From Rhodeus uyekii (taxonomy: Eukaryota > Chordata > Actinopteri > Cypriniformes > Acheilognathidae), in assembly GCA_037043235.1 (NCBI GenBank), contig JAWRVZ010000026.1:248001-312000 (forward strand): a stretch of DNA of 64,000 nt, in the 5' to 3' direction. Position 1 is the first letter of the stretch; each line of letters starts with the position of its first letter. This document shows, piece by piece, positions 23,774 through 33,874 of this stretch. The translations under genes were made by a program, and so were the position numbers. The notes under the pieces were generated by a model that did no database searches, was not told where the DNA came from, and saw only the letters and a program-made list of their open reading frames with translations.

Positions 23774-24267
23774 TTATCTCTGCTTTGGTTTGAGAAATAG
23801 TCAAGAAATTGTCTATTTCTACTTAAACATATTGCAGTTTTGCAAGCAGTTCATTCATGGTTTAGACATGTTATTTATTTATTATCAGATATTTTAAATA
23901 GAGACAAACTTTTCTTCAACAGTTTGATGTGTGTGTGTGTGTGTGTGTTTGTGTGTGTGTTTCTATCCACCCTCGTGATATTGTCTGATAAAGATATAGT
24001 TGTTAATTGCCTTGCTCACAGCGATGCCGTGCACCCATAAAACCCCACAGCCCATGGAATGCCAACACATGCTCTACAGATAAGCCCCCCGGTATCAGAG
24101 GTCAAAAACCATCTTGAGAAACACAAATAGCCATTCTCAAACTTCCAACATAGATCAATGCTCAAATTAACCCCCGGAGAATAACGAAGGTCAGAGGACA
24201 ACATCAGTATCCCAAATATTCAAAGGTCATAGGCCATTATTGATCCTGGGGGATACCAAAGGCCAAA
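23774..24267. other. Unassigned sequence with a short (GT)n run
   Basis: A (GT)n tract lies at about 23931-23961. The following bases contain recurring 'aaaggtcata' and 'aggtcaaa' phrases that lead into the fold-back at 24268. No gene is seen. The sequence is probably part of the same unclassified repeat. Confidence 0.4.
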
Positions 24268-24502
24268 GGTCACATTGACGGGGGCTTGCAACATCCGGGA
24301 GGCGCATGGGGGATGGGCACGACGTGGGTGGTCAAGGTCAAAGGTCACCATCAATTACTCTGGTCAGTTGGGCTTTAGTAGTTATAACAGGTCACAGAAT
24401 GACAAAACGTAATTGATGGTGACCTTTGACCTTGACCATCCACGTCGTGCCCATCCCCCATGCGCCTCCCGGATGTTGCGAGCCCCCGTCAATGTGACCT
24501 TT
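24268..24502. repeat. Fold-back sequence, about 88-bp arms
   Basis: 24268-24356 is repeated as its reverse complement at 24410-24502 (shared core GGGGATGGGCACGACGTGGG on the left and its complement on the right). The loop is about 53 bp. It contains GGTCAGTTGGGCTTTAGTA, recognisable as a piece of S100 exon 1 in minus orientation, while S100 sequence in plus orientation follows the right arm. The structure looks like an inverted duplication formed within an S100 fragment. Confidence 0.8.
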
Positions 24503-24602
24503 ACAGCAACCTGTCAGACCAATCCTGAATTTAAGTTTAGAAGTTCTGAGAAAGATACTCATTGGTTGTTGAAGTGAACACGTCCAACATGTTGCAACCA
24601 AT
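24503..24602 (+). pseudogene. S100 exon 1/intron scrap
   Basis: On plus: CAATCCTGAATTTAAG, the end of S100 coding exon 1, followed by TTTAGAAGTTCTGAGAAAGA and 'aacatgttgcaaccaatct', the start of its intron. The normal donor AAG|GT has become AAGTT. Nothing else of this copy remains on this side; an L2-like fragment follows directly. Confidence 0.75.
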
Positions 24603-24985
24603 CTCTCTCAGTTCTTTAGTCTTGCTAACATTCAGAGAGAGACAGTTGTCCTGGCACCATGATGTCAGTTGCACCACCTTGTCCAAGTATGCAGACTCAT
24701 TGTTGTTGGAAATGAGGCCCAGGACAACAGCATCATTCGCAAACTTGATGATAGAGGTGGAGCTGTGTGTGGACAAACAGTCATGGGTGTAGAGAGAGTA
24801 GAGCAGGGAACTCAGGACAGAGCCCTGTGGAGCTCCCACACTCAGGGTGATGGAGGTGGAGGTGAACTGCCCAACTCTCACCACCTGAGGTCTGCCAGTG
24901 AGGAAATCTTCAATCCAGTGACAGAGAGAAGAATTCAGGCCGAGATCCAGGAGTTTGGTGGTTAGCTTAATGGGAACTATGGTGT
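24603..24985 (-). mobile_element. L2-like LINE RT fragment
   Basis: The minus strand encodes SVGAPQGSVLSSLLYSLYTH, IIKFANDAVVLGLISNN and WCQDNCLSLNVSKTKEL. These are RT palm motifs of L2/Rex-type LINEs. The catalytic F-A-D-D is changed to F-A-N-D, so this RT would be dead even without the truncation. Confidence 0.8.
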
Positions 24986-26299
24986 TAACCCTTTCGCACG
25001 TACAATCACACCGGTGTGATCAGTCTTGGCTGGGCCCTGGAGGGTACGATCACACCGGTGTGATTAGAACATTCGTGCTTCACGTCATCAACTGCTAAAT
25101 TCAAACGTGTTTTCGCGCGTCATCTGGCGCCGATCTAGAGATGGACGCACTCAGAGCTTGTCATATATCACAACTACTTAGTGTTTTCAACCACATATGG
25201 TTTATTTTCGGTTTCAGACATTTAAATACTCATAAGGACTCGCAAAACAATACATTTATATGTATGAAAAATACACACTGACGTCCATAAAAGCAGAAAT
25301 AGCAATCGTTCAATTATAAATTGATCAGATAAATCAGATACACATTTCGTAGGTAACTATAAAGTTCACTGCTTTCTTCTCTCACTTCACCGGTCACTTA
25401 CTGTCATGTTTTTTGGGAGAAACAACTGAATGTAAATCAGACTGTTGTAAATCAGACCGATCAGATTCTCCGAACTGCGGCGAAAACAAACATGGCGGCG
25501 CCCTTCACACATCATAGATCAGCTAACATGATCATTATAAAAGTTTTGAAACGACAAAACACATTCACTTCCACATATTTGAGAATCAAAATATGTATAT
25601 ATCAGGTATATATCAGGTAGTTGATAACATAGCTAACAAGTGTGTGAATATTTTGAATAAATAAGACATAAACTAAATAAATGCGATGCACATGTCATAT
25701 AGTGCTTTTGAGGCTGCAGTATGTCAACATGACATGACAAGACTCTGTTTATGAACTTTAATCGGAACGAAGAACAACACACTGTAACAAGCACACCCGC
25801 GTTGCGCGTGACCCTGGGGTACATGCTTTTTTTTGCCAGGGAGTAGGTTTTCTTGCACTGAACAAGAGCAGCAGATATGAAGTTCAGATAACCATCCCCT
25901 CATCCTTTGACGTGTACGATCACACCGGTGTTCATATGTGTCACGTGATCAACCACTAAATTCACACGTGCTTTCACGCGATATCTGGCACTGATCCAAA
26001 AAAAGACGAGGCTCAGAGCTTGTCATTTATCACAACAATTCAGTGTTTTCAACCAAATGAGGTTTCTTTTAGGTTTCAACAAGTTGAGCCAACAAGTTGG
26101 TGACTATTTTGAATAAAAAGAAATAAATGTAATCTATTATACAGCGCTTTTTGTGACTGCGGTATGTCACGTGACAAGCATGACGCATTGCCATGAAAAC
26201 AATAAGGCGAAATATCCAAAACGGGGAGAGGGTCATTGTCAATAAAGTCATTGTTCATTGTAAATGTATTTTATATGTAGAATGTATGATATATAAATA

Positions 26300-26367
<68 letters not shown>

Positions 26368-26432
26368 CTGAGCTCCTGGTCTGCTGGCCTGGTAGGTGCC
26401 CCCCCATGCACAAAAGTGAAACTCCGCCTATG
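24986..26432. mobile_element. Truncated hAT-family element with palindromic motifs
   Basis: The right end (GTGAAACTCCGCCTAT, to 26432) matches the right end of the complete hAT element at 32172-33412. 25.74-26.43 kb is a diverged copy of its interior (shared GAACTTTAATCGGAACGAAG). The left end is not recognised. The left part carries two copies of the perfect palindrome ATCACACCGGTGTGAT (25005-25020 and 25049-25064). It begins TTAACCCTTTCGCACG, which resembles a piggyBac-type end, so two elements may be fused. A (TA)n tract fills about 26302-26361. Confidence 0.6.
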
Positions 26433-29120
26433 CTCAAAGCAGGGTATCTTCACTTCCGTTTAGACGTATGCGCGTTCAGGAGAATGCCGGAACTGGCTAA
26501 CTAACATCACAAAAGTAAAGGTTATAGTAATAATAATAATGTTTAAGCATTTATAGGTTTCTGTATTTTAGTTCATTTGATAATGTTAATGATTATTTCC
26601 AGTTTACAACTCTTTAACGTGCGTGAACTGGATGGTAAAGTAGGCTCGTTTGTAGGAACATGAAAAATATGCATCGCTCTCAGCCTGTGTTGCCTGAAGT
26701 TTTAACTTTTTATATTATGTATTCCCGCACAGTTGTTTAGAATGACTCCCTCTTAATCCAATCTAACGGTCAAACCAGTGTCATGTTCTGATGAGATTCA
26801 TTATTCCTCTTTACCTGTGTCCATCTTTCAACAGTTTCTCACCCATCAAGCATAGTACAGTCTTCTTGTCGATGCTATTGTAGTGTTCCTTGTTGTTCAA
26901 TAAAAATTTAAAAAAAAAACATTTATGTGGCAGTAAATTAATTTTATACCTTTCATGGCCTTATAGTAATGCTCCATATTGGAATGTTTATAATGAGTTT
27001 GATCTGCACAATGTTGTTATATGTTTGCAGTGTTTACACCGAACCCAAATATGTTCAGTCTATGACTGTATATTGTGTTCAATAAACATCATACATTTGT
27101 GATAATCTGTTGCCCTCAATATTTTAATGTAATTTTGAATTGCATTTCCTGTTTCCATGTTTCCTGTTGTCAAAATTCTACAAAAAATGACAACGTCAAA
27201 GAAGTTTGTTTGAAAGCTTTGCCAATTTCTTAATAAATCAAGTCACATGTACAAAAGTATTCACAGCCTTTGCCATGAAACTCAGCTGGATCCTGAAGCC
27301 ACTCTTACTGCCATTTGCATTGTACAGTGTACATTTCACAACGGTATGGGCGCGATTCTTGGACTTCTTTGGTACCGGTTTGTATACTTTATCAAGTTTA
27401 GAACGTGTTGTAAGCGAAAATGTGTCTGAAAGTCGTTGTACATCATAGACGGATAGAATGAGAGATGCCCAAGGAAAAAAAATGTAAGTTTTGAGAAAGA
27501 TACTCATTGGTTGGGGAACTGAACACCTCCAACATGTTGCAACCAATCTATTGCAAATTTGCATGTTGTGCAGTAAATGCTTAAGGCAACCTGAAAGAAG
27601 AAGCGAGAAGCGTTGCACAACACACAAGTCACAGCAAATGTAAGAGAAGCTCAAAAATATTCCTGCTTTCTTTCCTATGCTAACATACTATTTTTGAAAC
27701 TTGTGCACTGCTGCTCTTTGTTCTTCATTGTGTTTTGCAATAACAATATTTACTTTTTGCAAAATGTAATTCATAGTTTTGCAAACACTAATAAAAGCCT
27801 CTTTTGATCATGCGTGTACTTCTCAATTTTTCTCTTCATTTAGTTTAGTACAAATGTTTTTTTTATTATTATAAAAAAGAACCTACCTGATATAAAAATA
27901 ATGAGTGCATATATATATGTGTGTGTGTGTATGTGTGTGTGTGTGTGTGTCAGTTCGTGCACATTATGCTGTTACACATATAATTACATTAAAGAGAAAA
28001 CGTGTACAGGTTAATGGGGCTTTTTTGCCATTGAGATGACAGGGTGTCCCAGTCACAGGAAAAGTGTCCCAATTAACACGAATTCACCCTATATAGGAAC
28101 TCTTTCTGCTTCATGGAAACATGTTCTCTACTTAAATACTTAATGTAGGGTGAACTTAATTGAATCAAGTTTATTTGAACTTGTCTAAGTTTAATTGAAG
28201 TCAGTCACCTTAGTTTAGGCCTATAAAGCACTTTATACAATTCAGATTGTTTCAAAGCATCTTTGCAGGATAAAAAGAAAAGTATTGATTCGATGATGAG
28301 TTTAGAACATATTAAGAACACTGGAGGATGAGTAAGCGTCTTTGCATCATGAAGGAAAAGCTTATTTGATAAACTGAAATATCCTATTGCTCCACAACCG
28401 AGCAGTCATCAGTGTTAAGCAGTCATGTGGTTTTGTTCACCATTGCATGCATTATAATAAATGTCTGCAGATGGCTTTATTATTATTAGCGTTTACTGCA
28501 GATAAAGTATTCATGTATAGTCTCTTTTACAAATTAACTAAGGCCATTCTTTGATGTCTGAAGATTAGATCTAGAGAGGATAAGTGTGTTTTTTGTTTAC
28601 TGCAAATATGAAGCTTTGTTTGAAGCTTGTGATTCAAGCCTCTAAACATACCCAAAAATGTCATACCTACACAACGAGTCTATCAGCTTCATCCTAAATG
28701 TTCGTTCTGAAACTTTTTTTTTACAAGAATGTTTAAAAAAGGGGTGTTACGTCATAAAAAAACATGAAACTATGGTGTTCAGGCTGCCAGAAGCTTCTAC
28801 ATGGAAGCAAGGATAATGGGCAACACCCAGAAGAGAGGGCAAAAGAGTTCTAAAGTCTGACTCAGATTCCCCATGCTGACTGACATCTAATATATATCCC
28901 CAATATATATTATTATTTTTGGTTTTGTTTAGTTTATTTAATCAAATTGCAAACACCACAGAATGTCATCTTTGAATCTGAAAAGCGTAACAGATTCATA
29001 ATGTATTATCTTACAGAGCATGAAACCTGTCAGATTGGATGGGATGCGCAACAAATTCTCTATAGCACAATAATGAATCATTCCTACCACTGTGTGTGCT
29101 GTGGAGAAAAAAATCTGTGC

Positions 29121-29127
29121 TATAAAA
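29121..29127 (+). promoter_or_regulatory. TATA box of S100 copy D
   Basis: TATAAAA in GCTATAAAAGCAGCAG, upstream of a noncoding exon that ends at 29183 with donor GTAAGTG. It is the mirror of the copy A promoter. No equivalent exists upstream of copy E. Confidence 0.7.
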
Positions 29128-29149
29128 GCAGCAGACGATTTACTCCAAC

Positions 29150-29183
29150 AAAACATCTGCAAAACTGCAACCACAATACTGAG
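29150..29183 (+). other. Noncoding first exon of S100 copy D
   Basis: Ends CACAATACTGAG followed by GTAAGTG. The start is approximate, inferred from the TATA position. The intron to 29776 contains an old cyprinid-type repeat (GTCATAATTTACTCACCATC) also present in the same intron of A and F. Confidence 0.65.
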
Positions 29184-29778
29184 GTAAGTGCAAGAAAATA
29201 GGAAGACCGAATGAAAAAAGAGAGTGCAAAAGCAGGCAAAATAGAGCTACAAAAATAGGGCAGAACAGAAAAAGACTTTAGAAACAGTCTAAAATTTACA
29301 GCAAGATATGATGGATATTACTGTATCTTGTTATATTAATTGTAAACAGGATATATCATTCCAGTTCTGTCATAATTTACTCACCATCATGTCATTCCAA
29401 ACATGTATGGCATTCGTTCTTCCGAGGAACATAGAAGAGGATGTTTTTAAAATGGCAATTATTTTTGCCCATTCAATGAAAGTCAACACAACAAAGCAAC
29501 ATTGGACCGCCCTGACTTTTATTGTACGGACAAAACATTATTCAAAATTTAATTTCACGCAGACCATTTTGTATTTTCACAGAGCAGCTAAAATTGCATT
29601 CCTTTGTTACAGACCATAATTTTCGTGGGTATATCCTGTAGCAAATATAATTGTGTTGTTTGTTTTACATTACCCATTCTTTATGGTGACCGTAGGATAT
29701 TAAATGTGCATGTTCAGGGGTTCTGACTGGCTTTAGTGAACTTCATGAATTCTCTGTCTTGATCTCTTTCTCACAGAC

Positions 29779-30328
29779 ATGTCTAACCTGGAGAAAGCCA
29801 TTGTGGCCATAGTGGAGGTGTTTGAGGAGTTTGCAGGAACAGATGAGCAGAATTACCAGCTCACTAATGCTAAACTTGGACAGCTTATTAAAGCCCAACT
29901 GGCCAATCCTGAATTTAAGGTTAGAATGAGAGATGCCCATGGAAAAAATGTTTTGAGAAAGATATTCATTGGTTGTAACACACATGAAGGAAGCTCAAAA
30001 ATATTACTGCTCTTCATTCCTGCATTCTTTCCTATGTTAACATACTTTTTTGTATCTCATGCACTGATGCGCTTTGTTGTTCATTGTGTTTTGCAATACA
30101 ACTATGAGTGGTATGCAAGTAATAACAGGATTGACATTCCTCCCTCTGTGTCTGTCTTAGAATAAAGTGGATCCAGATAATATTAAGGATGTGATGGAAA
30201 AACTGGATAAGAACCGTGATGGAGAACTGAACTTCAATGAATTCAGTCAGTTTATTGCTGATCTCGCCAGGGCTCACTACAAAAGGAAGAAAGGTAAGAA
30301 ACAGTGGAAGGGGCAGGACAGAGCGTGA
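29779..30328 (+). CDS. S100 calcium-binding protein, copy D
   Basis: Coding exon 1 is 29779-29919 (47 codons) and exon 2 is 30161-30328 (55 codons plus TGA), giving 102 residues. Splice sites are standard (CTTTCTCACAG before exon 1, AAG|GTTAGA donor, TGTCTTAG acceptor). EF-hand 2 is canonical (DKNRDGELNFNE). The first loop has Lys in place of Glu (TNAKL). The C-terminus differs from copies A and E (ARAHYKRKKGKKQWKGQDRA), and the hinge-side residues are NKVDPDN. The 3'UTR has TATAAA where the other copies have AATAAA, and it is cut short at about 30430, where the upstream part of copy E begins. It is the only copy on this side with its own promoter. Likely a functional gene; S100 subtype unresolved. 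Confidence 0.87.
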
Positions 30329-31022
30329 AAATGTTTGTACACTACTGTAGAAGACAAAAAATATTTACTTTTTGCAAAATGTAATTTATAGTTTTGCAAA
30401 CACTTATAAAACCCTCTTTTAATCACTTGTGAGGGCAAACGAGTTCTAAAGTGTGACTCAGATTCCCCATGCTGACTGACTAGGGAAATCCCCAATACAT
30501 ATTATTATTTTTTGTTTTGTTTTGTTTATTTAATCAAATTGCAAACACCACAGAATGTCATCTTTGAATCTGAAAAGTGTAACAGATACATAATGTATTA
30601 TCTTATCATTCCAGTTCTGTCATAATTTACTCACCATCATGTCATTCCAAACATGTATGGCATTCTTTCTTCCAAGGAACAAAAGAGTATTTTAAAATGT
30701 TAATTATTTTTGTCCATTCAATGAAAGTCAACACAACAAAGCAACATTAGACAACAATGACTTTTATTGTTTGGATAAAACATTATTCAAAATTTAATTT
30801 CACGCAGACCATTTTGTATTTTCACAGAGCAGCTAAAATTGCATTCCTTTGTTACAGACCATAATTTTGTGGGTATATCCTGTAGCAAATATAATTGTGT
30901 TGTTTGTTTTACATTACCCATTCTTTATGGTGACCATAGGATATTAAATGTGCATGTTCAGGGGTTCTGACTGGCTTTAGTGAACTTCATGAATTCTCTG
31001 TCTTGATCTCTTTCTCACAGAC

Positions 31023-33646
31023 ATGTCTAACCTGGAGAAAGCCATTCTGGCCATAGTGGAGGTGTTTGAGGAGTATGCAGGAACAGATGAGCAGAATTAC
31101 CAGCTCACTAATGCTAAACTTGGACAGCTTATTAAAACCCAACTGGCCAATCCTGAATTTAAGGTCAGAATGAGAGATGCCTATGGAAAAAAAAGTTTTG
31201 AGAAAGATATTCATTGTGTTTTGCAACACACATGAAGGAAGCTCAAAAATATTACTGCACTTCATTCCTGCTTTCTTTCCTATGTTAACATACCGTATTT
31301 ATTCGATTATATCGCGCACACGTGTATAACGCGCACCCCTAATTTTAGATTAAAAATCGGTATAAATTTTTTTCACACCAAGCATTGTAATTGACAAAAA
31401 ACGTTGTTGAACACGCGCAGCCATGATAAAAAACATTTATTTATTGTATAACATATACTTATATAACATATATAACTTATTTAAAATATATAACATATAT
31501 TTATTGACAACATAAACTAATGAACACAATACCGAAAGAGAATTACCGGTAAAAATATTTATTTAAAATCCTTCGACGTCAGATTCCTCATCAGAGACAC
31601 TAAAGAGTTGCTCCCATTCTTCTGGAGTTAATTTTTCATCAGTGTCCCAGTTGACAGGAACATCTGTTTCTCCGGTTTCTTCGCTTTCTTCTGGGTCTGA
31701 ATGGATGAGGAAATGAAGCGGCGAGGGGACGTTTTTTTTTCCTTCGCCCTCACGTACAGTGAGAGGATGCAGCCTGTGTTACGGGATGTAATGTATCATG
31801 CAATCGGCAATCGATTGCTTTGGGCTATGTTGCGGTTGTTGCCGCGGTTTATGTTTGAATACAGTTGCTGAATTGCACTCACGAGTCTGCCTTTTATTTT
31901 ATGCATATATTGCTACTTAAATAGCCTGTAAAATGCGCAGCGCGAACTCACAATTCGCCGGCGCCCTCAAAGGACCGGCCGTCAAAACAAACCCCACCCC
32001 ACCCCACCCCAGCCCAGCCCAGCCCTCGTGCATAACGCGCATCCCTAACTTTGATTTATTTTTTTGGTAGAAAAATTTGCGCGTTATACTCGAATAAATA
32101 CGGCACTTTTTTTGTATCTCATGCACTGATGCTCTTTGTTGTTCATTGTGTTTTGCAATACAACTATGAATGCATAGGCGGAGTTTGGGGGGGGGGGGGG
32201 GGGGGGGGGGGGGGCTGGGGGGGCACTGCCCCCCAGACCAGAGCCAATTAATGCCTGCCTTTGAATATGTTTTTTTGTTATTACAGAATTCATATTTTCT
32301 CGTTTTATTTGTTTTATCTTATTAGTTCTGTGTATAGAATGAGTAAGATGTGGCTAATACATTTTTTATTACTGTATTAAATTTTTTATTACTGTAGCTT
32401 TATTACATTCTCCCGCGATTTGCGAATGTCAAAGTATCGCGGTACGTGAGTGGACGCTCTTCTCGCTCTGTTTTACGAGCTGAATAAACAAAATGGACAT
32501 TCGTCGTTTTTTAAATAAATCCACTACTAAAAGTGTCAAATCTATGAGAAGAGAAGACAGTGGACATCTGCGCATCTCGGAAAAAGAGGCGGCTTCTTCT
32601 GCATTAGGTAAGATATTGTAATGTCTGAAGTAGTTCTATGACTGGTCATGGGAGGATCTGTTTATGAACTTTAATCGGAACGAAGAACAACACACTGTAA
32701 CAAGCGCACCCGTCTAACACAATTTTTGCCGCACTTCTGAACTCCCCGTGTTAACCCTTTCACTGCCGATGCAAAACAAAACAGGAACTACAAAGAGTCT
32801 GTTCTATTCGCTATTCTTTGTATAAAGCAGTGGTTCTCAAATAGTGGGGCGCACGTTACCCTGGGGTACATGCTTTTTTTGCCAGGGAGTAGGTTTTCTT
32901 GCACTGAACAAGAGCAGAAGTTCAGATAATCATCCCCTCATCCTTTTGACGTGTACGATCACGCCGGTGTTCATGTGTCACGTGATCAACCACTAAATTC
33001 ACACGTGTTTTCACACGATATCTGGCACTGAGCCCAAAAAAAAAAAGACGGGCTCAGAGCTTGTCATTTATCACAACAACTCAGTGTTTTCAACCACATA
33101 AGATTTCTTTTCGGTGCCAACAAGTTGGTGACTATTTTGAATCTATTATACAGCGCTTTTTGTGACTGCGGTATGTCAGGTGACAAGCATGACGCGTTAC
33201 CATGGAAACAATAAGGCGAAAGTTTTTGCCATGAAATGTTTACCTCTTCCTAGGGGGGCGTGACAGAAAATAATTGAGAAGCACTGGTATAAAGTCATTG
33301 TTCATTGTAAATGTATTTATATATAAAATTAATGATATATAAATATGATATAAAAAACTGAGCTCGTGGTCTGGTGCCCCCCCCCCAAGCACAAAAGTGA
33401 AACTCCGCCTATCTATGAATGGTGTGTAAGTAATAACATGATTGACATTCCTCCACATTCATTCTGTGTCTGTCTTAGGATAAAGTGGATCCAGAGAATA
33501 TTAAGGATGTGATGGAAATACTGGATAAGAATCGTGATGAAGAAGTGAACTTCAATGAATTCAGTCAGTGTATTGCTGGTCTAGCCAGAGCTCACTTCAC
33601 GAAGAAATACGGCAAGAAACAGTGGATGAGGGTGGAAAGACCGTGA
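31023..33646 (+). CDS. S100 calcium-binding protein, copy E (promoterless)
   Basis: Coding exon 1 is 31023-31163 and exon 2 is 33479-33646. They would splice to 102 residues across a 2.3-kb intron swollen by two transposons (31293-32103 and 32172-33412). Splice signals are intact. The first loop has Lys in place of Glu, as in A and D. EF-hand 2 reads DKNRDEEVNFNE, so the almost invariant Gly at loop position 6 is Glu, which should weaken calcium binding; LDK is also preceded by Ile where others have Lys. The C-terminus is as in copy A (KKYGKKQWMRVERP). The TATA box and noncoding exon are deleted upstream, so expression would need read-through from copy D. Either a decaying duplicate or a second part of a D-E transcription unit. 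Confidence 0.75.
31293..32103 (-). mobile_element. pogo/Tigger-like transposon remnant in the intron of copy E
   Basis: Terminal inverted repeats CCGTATTTATTCGATTATAT (left) and, reversed from the right end, CCGTATTTATTCGAGTATAA. The left flank is TA and the right flank CA; copy D has an uninterrupted TA at this site, so a TA duplication with one mutation is likely. The minus strand at 31563-31700 encodes an acidic tail (EEWEQLFSVSDEESDVEGF, stop) like the C-termini of pogo/Tigger-type transposases. Only the tail remains. Confidence 0.7.
32493..32607 (+). pseudogene. hAT transposase first exon remnant
   Basis: 38 codons starting ATG with MDIRRFLNK, a start seen in hAT-derived and ZMYM-like transposases (recognised from memory, not from a search). 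They run to a GTAAGA donor. No downstream exon with the BED, RNase-H-like or dimerisation domains is found before the element ends, so no enzyme can be made. Confidence 0.5.
32828..33286. mobile_element. Nested hAT element (459 bp)
   Basis: Begins CAGTGGTTCTCAAATAGT and ends ATTGAGAAGCACTG. It is flanked by the perfect 8-bp duplication GTATAAAG (32820-32827 and 33287-33294). The CAGTGGTTCTCAA end is typical of hAT-Charlie-like elements. It lies within the larger hAT element and so inserted later, or into its progenitor. Confidence 0.8.
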
Positions 33647-33836
33647 AAATGTTTGTACACTACTGTAGAAGACAAACAATATTTACTTTTTGCAAAATGT
33701 AATTTACAGTTTTGCAAACACTAATAAAACCCTCTTTTGATCACTCGTGCACTTCTCAATTTTTCTCTTCATTTAGTTTCGTACAAATGTTATTTTTAAT
33801 TATTATTAAATATTTTTCAATATTGAAATAATGAGA

Positions 33837-33871
<35 letters not shown>

Positions 33872-33874
<3 letters not shown>

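Larger units (their letters stand above)
32172..33412 (+). mobile_element. hAT transposon in the intron of copy E
   Basis: Flanked by the perfect 8-bp duplication CTATGAAT (32164-32171 and 33413-33420). Terminal repeats are ATAGGCGGAGTTT and its complement. A G-run of more than 30 bases follows the left end. Positions 32493-32607 encode MDIRRFLNKSTTKSVKSMRR and onward, then stop at a splice donor (GTAAGA). This resembles the first exon of a hAT/ZMYM-type transposase gene. The rest of the transposase is missing. A second hAT element (32828-33286) is nested inside. Confidence 0.8.
26518..33840. repeat. Right arm of the large imperfect palindrome
   Basis: Reverse complement of the left arm, expanded by a tandem S100 duplication (D then E) and by two transposons in the intron of E. 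At 26.88-26.93 kb the plus strand has TTGTTCAATAAAAATT followed by an A-run. That looks like the end of a polyadenylated transcript; because it is present in both arms it predates the arm duplication. The arm also includes the B-like 3'UTR and intron at 27.2-27.85 kb. Confidence 0.85.

Noticed and set aside
26255..26453. Ile-Tyr repeat frames
   Set aside because: Translation of a (TA)n microsatellite; the same applies near 34.85 and 43.4 kb.
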